Under the pieces are notes generated by a model, which worked only from the letters and a program-made list of their open reading frames with translations, had not been told where the DNA came from and did no database searches. Position numbers and translations under genes: made by a program. Of a stretch of DNA of 64,000 nucleotides, positions 7,272-14,392 are shown piece after piece (position 1 is the stretch's first letter; every line of letters begins with the position of its first letter). The stretch is from positions 51,783 through 115,782 of the forward strand of contig JBDRKJ010000008.1 in assembly GCA_043814035.1 (NCBI GenBank), in the 5' to 3' direction. Source of the DNA: Peribacter sp043814035. GTDB lineage: Bacteria; Patescibacteriota; Gracilibacteria; Peribacterales; Peribacteraceae.

Positions 7272-7829
7272 CTATCGCTGTTCTCTCCCAATGAATCCCG
7301 ATGCCAGCACCAGGAGAGCGGGCCCCGCAAACCATAGATCCTGGTAGGTAATCATGGTCGCCATAAGCGGACTTCCCTGCACAATAGAGGCGATGGTTGC
7401 GGTTTCGGCGATCGTTTTACTGAGGATCGGTACGTCGGCGACGTACGTGAGAAGGGTTGAGATAAGTAGTCCGGCCGAAGCGAATCCGAAGATGCCCGTA
7501 AGAATGAGATCGATGGTGCTTCCGGGCTCACGTTTAAATTCAATTTCGAAGCTGCCGCGCACGGCCAAGAAGATCACTGCCGCGACGAAGAGCACGAGTT
7601 TGGTGGTGGAGAGGAGAGTGATATCGACCGTAATACCGAGCATCGAGAACATGGGTTCCGAGGTCGAGATACGGGCAAGCAAGTTGCCGATGCCCTGCAC
7701 CGCAACGATGGCAATGTACGATGCGATGATAATTTTTGCTGATTCGTGTTTTCCGATAATAAAGCTGTACGTCATGACGACAGCGAAGAAGACGATAACG
7801 AACAGATCCCAAGAGAGCGTAAGGTCCAT
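7272..7829 (-). CDS. CvpA-like polytopic membrane protein
   Basis: 185 aa with about four to five hydrophobic helices (about 5-25, 30-52, 70-92, 108-130, 155-178) and almost no loops. The first two thirds resemble the CvpA/colicin V production fold by spacing only; no motif proves it. ATG 7829 is preceded by TACCAT (7837-7842), 7 nt upstream, fitting a leaderless start. It may be co-oriented with the pilin gene downstream (gap about 100 bp). Function unknown. Confidence 0.6.
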   Translation of the reverse strand: MDLTLSWDLFVIVFFAVVMTYSFIIGKHESAKIIIASYIAIVAVQGIGNLLARISTSEPMFSMLGITVDITLLSTTKLVLFVAAVIFLAVRGSFEIEFKREPGSTIDLILTGIFGFASAGLLISTLLTYVADVPILSKTIAETATIASIVQGSPLMATMITYQDLWFAGPALLVLASGFIGREQR

Positions 7830-7883
7830 GGAGGTGATGGTACCCTGCTATTAAGTTGGGAACAATTGTTGTGAGCGCGGTGA

Positions 7884-7925
7884 GAAGCTATAAGCTGTTA
7901 GCTGTTAGCTTGTAGCTTTTTGCTT
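7884..7925. repeat. AGCT-rich low-complexity intergenic repeat
   Basis: Consecutive words AAGCTATAAGCTGTTAGCTG and TTAGCTTGTAGCTTTTTGCT. The same vocabulary forms a long inverted repeat at 12995-13093. It lies just upstream of truB. Confidence 0.7.
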
Positions 7926-7962
7926 AGCGCAGAAAGCGCATTCCCCATTCAATCATTTCATC

Positions 7963-8823
7963 ATGAGACATGGTTTTCTCCTCATCGATAAGCCCTGCGG
8001 GCCGAGCAGTCACGACGCCGTTGCGCAGGTGCGTGCGGTACTCAAAGAGCGAAAGATCGGACACTTGGGTACACTCGATCCTGCAGCAGAGGGTTTGCTT
8101 GTACTCGCGGTGGGGGCGAAGGCGCTCAAGGTGGTGGAGTTGTTTGTGGATCTTCCTAAAGAGTACAGCGCGCGCATTCATTTGGGGGCAACCAGTACGA
8201 CGTACGATCGCGAGGGCGTGATTGAGCGGTGGTCGCCGGTGCCCGGATGGCATACGCCCGATGAAATCAAAATTCGTTCGATCATCACGACCCGGTTTCT
8301 CGGTACGATTCAGCAGGTGCCTCCCGCGCACTCCGCGGTGAAGGTGGGGGGTGAGCGTGCGTACCGCAAAGCGCGTCAGGGCAGGGGAGTGAATATTCCG
8401 CCCCGTGATGTCGAGATCACTGCGTGTGCGATCACGCACTACGAGTACCCGCACCTGTGCCTCGATGTGGCATGTGGATCGGGGACGTACATCCGCTCGC
8501 TCGCGCACGATCTCGGTCAGATGCTGCAGTGCGGTGGGTATCTCGAGGGGCTGAAGCGCACAAGTGTCGGGGAGTGGTCGCTCGATGATGCAGTGGAGCC
8601 CAAGCTCGCAACGTGGAGGAAGACCATCCCCTTAAAAGAAGTGCTCGCGGGGTTTGCCAAATGCGAACTTTCTGATGCGCAGGCGGAGGATATCTGTCAT
8701 GGCCGTCCTATTGCGAAAGAGATTGCCCCCGATACGATCGGTTGGCACGCAGGTCTTCCCATCGCACTCCTCATGCCGTGCCGAGATGGGACTAAGAAGA
8801 GTCGGGCAAGAAAAGTATTGTAA
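7963..8823 (+). CDS. truB: tRNA pseudouridine(55) synthase
   Basis: 286 aa, close to the E. coli length. It isomerises U55 to pseudouridine in the T-loop of tRNAs. The opening GFLLIDKPCGPSSHDAV, the catalytic motif GHLGTLDPAAEGLL (nucleophile Asp), the YSARIHLGATSTTYDREG segment and GTYIRSLAHDLG are TruB hallmarks. The C-terminal part (from about 215) is shorter and diverged compared with the PUA domain of E. coli. The start is the first ATG; no Shine-Dalgarno. A dispersed hairpin repeat begins directly after the stop codon. Confidence 0.95.
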   Translation: MRHGFLLIDKPCGPSSHDAVAQVRAVLKERKIGHLGTLDPAAEGLLVLAVGAKALKVVELFVDLPKEYSARIHLGATSTTYDREGVIERWSPVPGWHTPDEIKIRSIITTRFLGTIQQVPPAHSAVKVGGERAYRKARQGRGVNIPPRDVEITACAITHYEYPHLCLDVACGSGTYIRSLAHDLGQMLQCGGYLEGLKRTSVGEWSLDDAVEPKLATWRKTIPLKEVLAGFAKCELSDAQAEDICHGRPIAKEIAPDTIGWHAGLPIALLMPCRDGTKKSRARKVL

Positions 8824-8970
8824 CATTCATGAAAGACAAACCTTCCCACAGGGACCTTCGGACGGTTTTTCTCTCATGAGCTCTCTTTTCCCTTAAGTGG
8901 AGCGGCTTCCCCCTCGGGGGACCTTCGGCCAGCACGGCGGGAACCCGCGAGACCCGCGCTTCGCCGCAGA
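8824..8970 (+). repeat. Dispersed double-hairpin repeat, copy 1 (after truB)
   Basis: Starts right after the truB stop with ATTCATGAAAGACAAACC, has a variable loop, then GGTTTTTCTCTCATGAGCTC and TCTTTTCCCTTAAGTGG, followed by a second stem region around CACGGCGGG/CCCGCGCTTCGCC. First hairpin: CATGAAAGA-AAACC pairs with GGTTT-TCTCTCATG. Other copies: 28911-29078 and 38456-38570. Confidence 0.8.
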
Positions 8971-9038
8971 TTATTTCAATGAAACGAATGGCATTGCGTT
9001 GTGCCAACATGGAGACTTTGATACTTTGTCACTACTCT

Positions 9039-9087
9039 GGGTCAGTAGCTCAGCCTGCCTAGTCCCGCGAATGCGGGGCGTAAGGAA
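9039..9087 (+). pseudogene. Truncated copy of the tRNA-Lys 5' half with palindrome insertion
   Basis: The 19 bases at 9039-9057 are identical to the first 19 bases of the intact tRNA-Lys that starts at 9140. At the D-loop the copy diverges and a 16-bp palindrome TCCCGCGAATGCGGGG (9063-9078) appears. The rest of the tRNA is missing. Closely similar palindromes interrupt truncated tRNA-fMet copies at 58619-58658 and 59123-59162. Confidence 0.75.
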
Positions 9088-9139
9088 AAAACGGAACTGC
9101 TCGATCCTTCTCTCGTTCCTTTCACTCGCATCCCTCCTT

Positions 9140-9216
9140 GGGTCAGTAGCTCAGCCTGGTAGAGCAGTCGCCTCTTAAGCGACTGGCCGTGGGTTCAAAT
9201 CCCACCTGACCCACCA
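9140..9216 (+). tRNA. tRNA-Lys (CUU)
   Basis: Complete 77-nt cloverleaf: acceptor GGGTCAG/CTGACCC, D-stem GCTC/GAGC, anticodon stem GTCGC/GCGAC with loop CTCTTAA (anticodon CTT), T-stem GTGGG/CCCAC, encoded CCA at 9214-9216. Preceded 101 bp upstream by a truncated duplicate of its own 5' half. Confidence 0.97.
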
Positions 9217-9300
9217 TCCGTATTCTTAGGTTTGATAGAAGTGAATGAACTTCCTTGGCCGTGGTGTATCTTTACGAGAATTTGGGTATGCTCCAAATAA

Positions 9301-9810
9301 ATGTGCTTCAAAGGTTTTTCCTCGGCCATGCTTTGGGTTTTCAATAGAATCAAATTTCTGTTGCGGGAATTCTTTGAGTCAATCGCTAGTATAACAAAAG
9401 AGAAATTTAGAAAATTTGTAACTTCGATAAGAGCTTCGTATAGCGATTGGTTAGATAGTTGTAGCAAATCAAAAACAATGCTTGCATTGCAGGTTTTAGT
9501 CTTTGGGCTTGGGTTTTACGTATTAATATTATTTTTGCCCGATAGAATCGAACAAGCTTTTGGATATGTTACTGACCCAGCTCCGCATATCTCGATTGGA
9601 AATCTCATCGCGATTGTTCTTTCATGGCTATTAGATGACTACTTTCCGCTCTCACCAAGAAGCGCGCTAAGGCTAACACTGAATAAAATTATTTGTTATT
9701 TATGCATTTACTTATCAATTTTGATTGGGTGGGGCTGGAAATCGGCTATTCGGCTTTCCAAGAACTTGATACAATTGCTCCCCACTTTTTCTTATGGGCA
9801 AAACCTTTGA
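9301..9810 (+). CDS. AT-rich membrane protein of unknown function
   Basis: 169 aa with a positively charged N-terminal third and three hydrophobic segments (about residues 60-80, 96-112, 133-152). Its base composition and codon use (many AAA, TTT, ATA) are far more AT-rich than the flanking truB and Nramp-like genes, suggesting recent acquisition. TATGCT (9287-9292) ends 8 nt before ATG 9301. The 3' end overlaps the next gene by 17 bp, so the two form one unit placed directly downstream of tRNA-Lys. Family unrecognised. Confidence 0.6.
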   Translation: MCFKGFSSAMLWVFNRIKFLLREFFESIASITKEKFRKFVTSIRASYSDWLDSCSKSKTMLALQVLVFGLGFYVLILFLPDRIEQAFGYVTDPAPHISIGNLIAIVLSWLLDDYFPLSPRSALRLTLNKIICYLCIYLSILIGWGWKSAIRLSKNLIQLLPTFSYGQNL

Positions 9811-10588
9811 TTCAATAGTTGGCTTTTTTATTACAGCGACAGTACTAATCGTTTTATTTTTCTCCGTAAATAAGCTTGGTGAATTTATCAATTCTTCACC
9901 AACAAAACCATTGCCTACGGACATAGTCACCCCTGCTCAAGAATTGCCAACTGATACGGGATCTAAGCTGCAATTCCATACCGTTTCCATTATTGATAAG
10001 CCATATAAAGTGCCTAACAATCCTTTTGAAAACGATGTATACAAGAAATTCCCAAGGGTTGTTATTGGAAGATATTTTGAGCAAGCGGTATTGCGTATTC
10101 AGGGTAAAGTCACTAGCAGAGGTGATGAGGTTTTTTTGATTCTAAATTTCAATAAACAGGGAGGCATAATTAGGGCAGTCAGGAGTTCTGCCAATAAGCT
10201 AGATATTGCTGCTACTGATAATAGGGGGGGGATTTTTAGGGCGGGAGACAATATTGATATTTCTGTGAATTTGATGAAAGACAATCTTGGTACTATTGCT
10301 TCAGAATTTATTCGAACGAATGTTGGTGAAAGGGAGTTCAATCTTTTATCAAGGTTTGAAGATGACGAGGCACCTACTCTTGCAGTCATTCCGTTTATGA
10401 ATAATGGTCAATATGGAGGAGCAGAGATTAGTTCATTGAGTATTGAATACGCATGTCAGCTCGGTAAAGAATGTGCTATTGCAAGATGTGAACCTTCATA
10501 CAAGTACTCGACTGTATGTGTCGAAGAAGTATTTGGATCTGGTGCGGTTCAGCCATTGCTTGATAGACATCCTGAATGGAAAAAGTAG
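9794..10588 (+). CDS. AT-rich membrane-anchored extracytoplasmic protein, unknown
   Basis: 264 aa. One N-terminal transmembrane helix (about residues 8-27) is followed by a Pro/Thr-rich linker (about 33-55) and a soluble domain of about 200 residues with four clustered cysteines near the end (CQLGKECAIARCEPSYKYSTVCVEE), likely disulfides outside the cell. The order of strands (VIGRYFEQAVLRIQGKVTSRGDEVFLILNF, DNIDISVNL) suggests a beta-sandwich. It overlaps the preceding membrane-protein gene by 17 bp. Low GC compared with the surroundings; probably a horizontally acquired pair inserted at tRNA-Lys. No family recognised. Confidence 0.6.
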   Translation: MGKTFDSIVGFFITATVLIVLFFSVNKLGEFINSSPTKPLPTDIVTPAQELPTDTGSKLQFHTVSIIDKPYKVPNNPFENDVYKKFPRVVIGRYFEQAVLRIQGKVTSRGDEVFLILNFNKQGGIIRAVRSSANKLDIAATDNRGGIFRAGDNIDISVNLMKDNLGTIASEFIRTNVGEREFNLLSRFEDDEAPTLAVIPFMNNGQYGGAEISSLSIEYACQLGKECAIARCEPSYKYSTVCVEEVFGSGAVQPLLDRHPEWKK

Positions 10589-10602
10589 AGTTTGACTGTT
10601 GT

Positions 10603-10752
10603 TTATCTCTGGTCCTTCATTGCGATCCAAGCGAGGAGGATTACGACACCGACCCCAAGGCCTATGAGAATGACACTCATCATAGATGAGCCAGTGTACT
10701 CCTCATCTTGCGATTGTGATCTCTTTAGAGGAAGTGGTACGATAATTTCCAT
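10603..10752 (-). CDS. Possible 49-aa single-TM small protein
   Basis: A minus-strand frame begins with ATG at 10752 and ends at 10603. It encodes a polar start (MEIIVPLPLKRSQSQDEE) and one clear transmembrane helix (about residues 25-44, SVILIGLGVGVVILLAWIAM) followed by KDQR. Its start codon shares CATG with the start of the divergent Nramp-like gene, which would be very tight. A shorter start at Met 24 or 25 is possible. Included because the hydrophobic segment is clean and the region otherwise has no gene. Confidence 0.3.
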   Translation of the reverse strand: MEIIVPLPLKRSQSQDEEYTGSSMMSVILIGLGVGVVILLAWIAMKDQR

Positions 10753-12148
10753 GCCTGCCAAGACTGGTTTAAGTGGACGCAAGCCCCTCCCTCCCGCTCC
10801 GAAGCTTCGCAAGATTCTCGGGCCGAGTTTTATTATCTTGGGGCTTGGGCTGGGGAGTGGTGAGGTGATTCTGTGGCCGTACCTTGCCAGTAACTTCGGG
10901 CTCGGCATGGCGTGGGCGATTCTGCTCGGCATCACCATGCAGTTCTTCATCAATATGGAGGTTACGCGTTACGCACTCGCGCGCGGCGAGAGCATCTTCG
11001 TGGGGTTCGCCAAACGATGGAAGTGGCTGCCGATGTGGTTCATCCTCTCGACGTTCCTTGGTTTCGGTTGGCCGGGTATCGGGCTTGCCGGTGCAACCCT
11101 CTTTGCCGGAGCACTCGGTATCGACAATGTGCATGCCTTGGCGATCGGGATATTTCTGCTTATCGGGTTCTTCCTTTCGATCGGTCGCGTGCTCTACAAG
11201 TCTGTCGAGCGGTTGCAGATGATAGTTATCGGGGTTGGGGTGCCGTTTATTTTTCTACTCGCACTCTACCTCTCGCGTTCGCAGGATGTCGTAGTACTTG
11301 CACAAGGCCTTGTCGGCCAAGGCGAAGGTTTCTGGTTCCTTCCGTTGAGTGTGCCGCTCGCTACCTTCCTCGGAGCTCTGGCGTACTCAGGGGCCGGTGG
11401 CAACCTGAATCTGGCACAGTCGTGCTACGTGCGGGATAAGGGGTACGGCATGGGCCGTTATGCCGATCGCATCACGAGCGTGATTACCGGTGATGGCAGC
11501 GCACAGAAGATCTCGCTGCGCGGATCCTCATTCACGATGACCGAAGAGAACCTCAAGCGCTGGAAAAAATGGTGGAAGGTGGCGAACCTCGAACACCTGC
11601 TCGTCTTCTGGTTACTTGGGCTCATTGCCATGCTCCTGCTCTCGCTGCTCGCGTACGTGACGACCTACGGTTCTGCGGGTAACGCGCAGGGCATTCATTT
11701 CATTCTGCTCGAGGCCGTGGCCATTGCCCAGCGCACGCTCCCTGTGTTCGGCATGTTGTTCCTTCTCGTCACCGGTGTCATGTTGCTTGCCACACAGCTT
11801 ACGGTGCTCGATTCTACGAGTCGCATCATGACCGAGAATGCCTTGCTACTCACCCGCAAGCGTACCGCGCGCGTTTCGCTCCTCTACTACATCATTCTCT
11901 GGTCGCAGATTCTCTTTGGCATTGCCGTGTTCAGTCTGGGGTTCGATCAGCCGCGTGAACTCATAGTACTTGGAGCGGTGTTCAATGCCTTCGCCATGTT
12001 CATCTACACCGGCCTGCTTCTGATCTTCAACAATAGGGCCCTCGCGCGACCCATCAGGCCCTCGCGCTGGCGCAGTGCGGTACTCGTCGCAACGTTCCTC
12101 TTTCTTGGTTTCTTCTGCGGCGTGACGATAGGATCCTTTATAGTTTAG
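10751..12148 (+). CDS. Nramp-fold transporter with altered metal-site motifs
   Basis: 465 aa with 11 or so membrane helices in the LeuT/Nramp arrangement. The first helix reads GPSFIILGLGLGSGEVILWPYLASNFG, where classical Nramp proteins have DPGN; helix 6 reads LAYSGAGGNLNLAQSCYVRDKG in place of the MPHN motif. The Asp, Asn and Met that bind Mn2+/Fe2+ are therefore not conserved, so it belongs to a divergent Nramp-related branch whose substrate I cannot name. ATG 10751 is chosen because TACGAT (10738-10743) ends 7 nt upstream; a longer frame back to 10592 is unlikely. Confidence 0.75.
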   Translation: MPAKTGLSGRKPLPPAPKLRKILGPSFIILGLGLGSGEVILWPYLASNFGLGMAWAILLGITMQFFINMEVTRYALARGESIFVGFAKRWKWLPMWFILSTFLGFGWPGIGLAGATLFAGALGIDNVHALAIGIFLLIGFFLSIGRVLYKSVERLQMIVIGVGVPFIFLLALYLSRSQDVVVLAQGLVGQGEGFWFLPLSVPLATFLGALAYSGAGGNLNLAQSCYVRDKGYGMGRYADRITSVITGDGSAQKISLRGSSFTMTEENLKRWKKWWKVANLEHLLVFWLLGLIAMLLLSLLAYVTTYGSAGNAQGIHFILLEAVAIAQRTLPVFGMLFLLVTGVMLLATQLTVLDSTSRIMTENALLLTRKRTARVSLLYYIILWSQILFGIAVFSLGFDQPRELIVLGAVFNAFAMFIYTGLLLIFNNRALARPIRPSRWRSAVLVATFLFLGFFCGVTIGSFIV

Positions 12149-12237
12149 GGTGAGGGCGTTGGGTGTAGGGGTTTCGGCAAAAAGCCACTTCAGAAATCCT
12201 ACGCCCTATACCTTTTTCCTATGCCCTACGCCTCATC
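12149..12237. repeat. GGGCGTAGG-type inverted low-complexity repeat between convergent genes
   Basis: Left arm TGAGGGCGTTGGGTGTAGGGG (12150-12170) is complementary in theme to the right arm ATCCTACGCCCTATACC plus CCTATGCCCTACGCCTCAT (12197-12235), which runs into the last codons of the minus-strand gene. A one-armed relative (GGATAGGGGTAGGGCGTAGG) lies at 46841-46868. It may act as a terminator for both convergent genes. Confidence 0.55.
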
Positions 12238-12861
12238 CTCCACATCTGTTTCCCCATGTACCGATTCCATACCGTGACGCTGAATCGTCCGCCAGTCGAA
12301 CGGGAACCTGAATGTCTCGAGAGCACGAACGAGAGAAGCGAAGAGGAGCCACGAAGAAGTGTCTGCCGCGAGAAAGGCATTACCGGTTTCTTGCACGGGG
12401 TTGTAATCGTTCAGGGCCTTGCAAGCAGGGGCAATAGGCACGACGCCGTACTGCAGACAACTCGTGAGTTCCGGCATGTTGGATGGATCGGCGGGAAAGA
12501 GAGCAATATCTGAGGCGGCGAGCATCTTGCGCAGATTGTCCTCTTCATTGGGGATGATGGCGATGCGGTGGCCGCGCTCTTGTGCGAGCTCGGTGAAGAG
12601 TTCTCCGTACTCTGCACTTCCCTTACCAAGAACGAGAAGTTCTAAGGGCATACCGAGCAAACCCGGAAGGAATTCCTTGAGAAGTGCACCTCCCAACTCA
12701 TCCGACATGCCTGCCGGTAAACAGACCACGGCGGCCTTGGGTTCCATGGGCCATCCGAGCTCCTTCTGCAGAGCGGTTTTGTTTTCCACCTTATGCTCAA
12801 TCGTCCGCGCACTGTAGCGCCGGGTAATTTTCGTGTCGTACGCGGGAGAGAGGGGAGTCAC
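12226..12861 (-). CDS. Stand-alone C-terminal glycosyltransferase domain, GT5 (glycogen/starch synthase)-like
   Basis: 211 aa matching only the C-terminal Rossmann half of glycogen synthases: ARTIEHKVENKTALQKELGWP (where the family has 'GK..NK..LQ..lGl'), LELLVLGKGSAEYGELFTEL, then AASDIALFPADPSNMPELTSCLQYGVVPIAPACKALNDYNP, which aligns with the acceptor/ADP-glucose site 'AD.flmPS..EPCGL.q..a..YGt.Piv...GGL.DtV'. The EPCG residues have become DPSNMPE, and no N-terminal acceptor domain is present. It is therefore either a degenerate remnant or a nucleotide-sugar-binding protein with a new role. Probable GTG start at 12861. Confidence 0.65.
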   Translation of the reverse strand: MTPLSPAYDTKITRRYSARTIEHKVENKTALQKELGWPMEPKAAVVCLPAGMSDELGGALLKEFLPGLLGMPLELLVLGKGSAEYGELFTELAQERGHRIAIIPNEEDNLRKMLAASDIALFPADPSNMPELTSCLQYGVVPIAPACKALNDYNPVQETGNAFLAADTSSWLLFASLVRALETFRFPFDWRTIQRHGMESVHGETDVEDEA

Positions 12862-12994
12862 GGGGGAGAGAAGAAGGGAGGGATGAGGATGTTAGTTTGT
12901 CGGCGACTTCTGTTTCTAGTTATCTGGTTAGTATAGCCGAAAATCGCCTTTTTGGGGAGGGAGGAGGACTTGAGATTTCTGAGGGTTGGTGTGT

Positions 12995-13093
12995 GTTGTT
13001 GTTAGCTTGTAGCTGGTAGCTTTTAGCTTATAGCTTGTTGATTTTCGGGTCCACCTATCACCTATCAGCTACAAGCTAACAGCTATCAGCTCG
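12995..13093. repeat. AGCT-rich long inverted repeat
   Basis: TGTTAGCTTGTAGCTG (13000-13015) has an exact reverse complement CAGCTACAAGCTAACA (13066-13081), and further AGCT words extend both arms (TAGCTTTTAGCTTATAGCTT on the left, AGCTATCAGCTCG on the right). It lies in the divergent gap between the GT5-like gene and the exonuclease gene. Same vocabulary as 7884-7925. Confidence 0.75.
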
Positions 13094-13120
13094 TTTTTCC
13101 GCTATCCTGACACTATCTGT

Positions 13121-14122
13121 ATGAAACACCTCGTCTTGATTGATGGGCACCATCTGATGTACCGGGCGTACTGGGCTATTCCCCGCACCCTCAAAACGCG
13201 CTCGGGCGAGCAGACCAATACCGTCTTCGGAGTGGCATCGATGCTCCTCTCGATCCTTGCCAAAGAAGAGCCCGATGCGTTTCTCTTCTGTTTCGATGAG
13301 GGCGATGAGACGTTCCGGCACCAGGAGGCAGTCGACTACAAGGCGGGCCGGGCCGAGACCCCCGACGATTTCTACGTGCAGATCCCGCGGGTCCATGAGC
13401 TCATCGATATGTTCGCCATCCCACATGTCTCTGACCCCAAGTTCGAAGCCGATGACCTGCTCTGTGCGTATGCACGCGCAGCCGAGAAGGATGGCATGCG
13501 GGTGACCATCGTCACCGGAGATCGCGATGCGCTGCAACTTGCGAGCGAACACATTCGCGTTGCCATTCCGCACAAGGGGTATCAACAGGCGGAGTACCTC
13601 GGGCCCAAAGAAATCGAAGCGAAGTACGGTGTACGGCCTGACCAAATTGCTTCGTACAAAGGACTCACGGGCGATCAGTCCGATAACCTGCCTGGGGTCA
13701 AAGGCATCGGCCCCAAGAACGCCGCGGAACTTCTGCAGAAGTATGACACCCTGCAGGGCGTCTACGATCACCTCGAAGAAATTCGGCCTGCTGTTCGTGC
13801 CAAGCTTGAGAACGATCGTGAACAGGCGTTCTTCTGTGAGCGCATGGCGCTGCTCATTTCCGATATGCCCCTTCCCATAACTGTTGCAGATCTTGCGCTC
13901 GAGCGTTTTCCCGTTGAACAAATTCTCACGTTCTTCCGTGCACTCGAATTCACTCTCCTCATCAAGCGTTTCCAGTCGCTTCTTGCATCACCCTTCGGTC
14001 AGTTGCACAGCTCACCCGAAGACCTGCCGACCCCATCAGCCCCCGCCCGACCGGGCGACCACGCCGGTCGTACGGGCGGGGAGGCCAAAGCTGCGGATCA
14101 GTTACTCCTCTTCGAAAGCTGA
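13121..14122 (+). CDS. Stand-alone 5'-3' exonuclease (PolA N-terminal family)
   Basis: 333 aa. It matches the 5'-nuclease domain of DNA polymerase I: HLVLIDGHHLMYRAYWA, FCFDEGDETFRHQ, DYKAGRAETPDDF, the metal site KFEADDLLCAYARAAEKDG and TIVTGDRDALQLA, then the helix-hairpin-helix GLTGDQSDNLPGVKGIGPKNAAELL. It likely removes RNA primers or flaps during replication. There is no polymerase domain. The last 40 residues are a low-complexity tail encoded partly by an inverted repeat (14041-14081). The -10-like GACACT ends 6 nt before ATG 13121. Confidence 0.92.
   Translation: MKHLVLIDGHHLMYRAYWAIPRTLKTRSGEQTNTVFGVASMLLSILAKEEPDAFLFCFDEGDETFRHQEAVDYKAGRAETPDDFYVQIPRVHELIDMFAIPHVSDPKFEADDLLCAYARAAEKDGMRVTIVTGDRDALQLASEHIRVAIPHKGYQQAEYLGPKEIEAKYGVRPDQIASYKGLTGDQSDNLPGVKGIGPKNAAELLQKYDTLQGVYDHLEEIRPAVRAKLENDREQAFFCERMALLISDMPLPITVADLALERFPVEQILTFFRALEFTLLIKRFQSLLASPFGQLHSSPEDLPTPSAPARPGDHAGRTGGEAKAADQLLLFES
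14041..14081 (+). repeat. Palindromic element within the exonuclease gene tail
   Basis: CCCCGCCCG at 14041-14049 pairs perfectly with CGGGCGGGG at 14073-14081, with internal GGGCGACC/GGTCG pairing. It is translated in frame as a Pro/Gly/Arg-rich linker after the conserved nuclease domain. It resembles REP-type palindromes found intergenically in this window. Confidence 0.55.
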
Positions 14123-14392
14123 ATAGAGATTCGGCGATTGACTACAACCTGTGTTCATCGATTTTTGCTGTGAAATTACATACATGCATAAAGAGATTTC
14201 ATCCCTAGTGGATCAGTAAAACAGAGAATAGAAAAATTGTTCTTCACCCACACTGGTGAATACCAAAGATACTCACGCCAATCTTGCGAATTCTTCATTG
14301 AAACAATTAAACTCCCGCTGTTTCGCGGACGTTCCACTATGGAACACGCGGAACATCTTCTGTACTCATCATTTCTCTGACCCCCTGCTCCC

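Noticed and set aside
12995..13093. CRISPR array.
   Set aside because: The repeated AGCT words are short, degenerate and inverted, without constant-length spacers or cas genes.
13076..13921. A 281-aa open frame antisense to the exonuclease gene.
   Set aside because: Shadow of a clearly conserved gene on the other strand.
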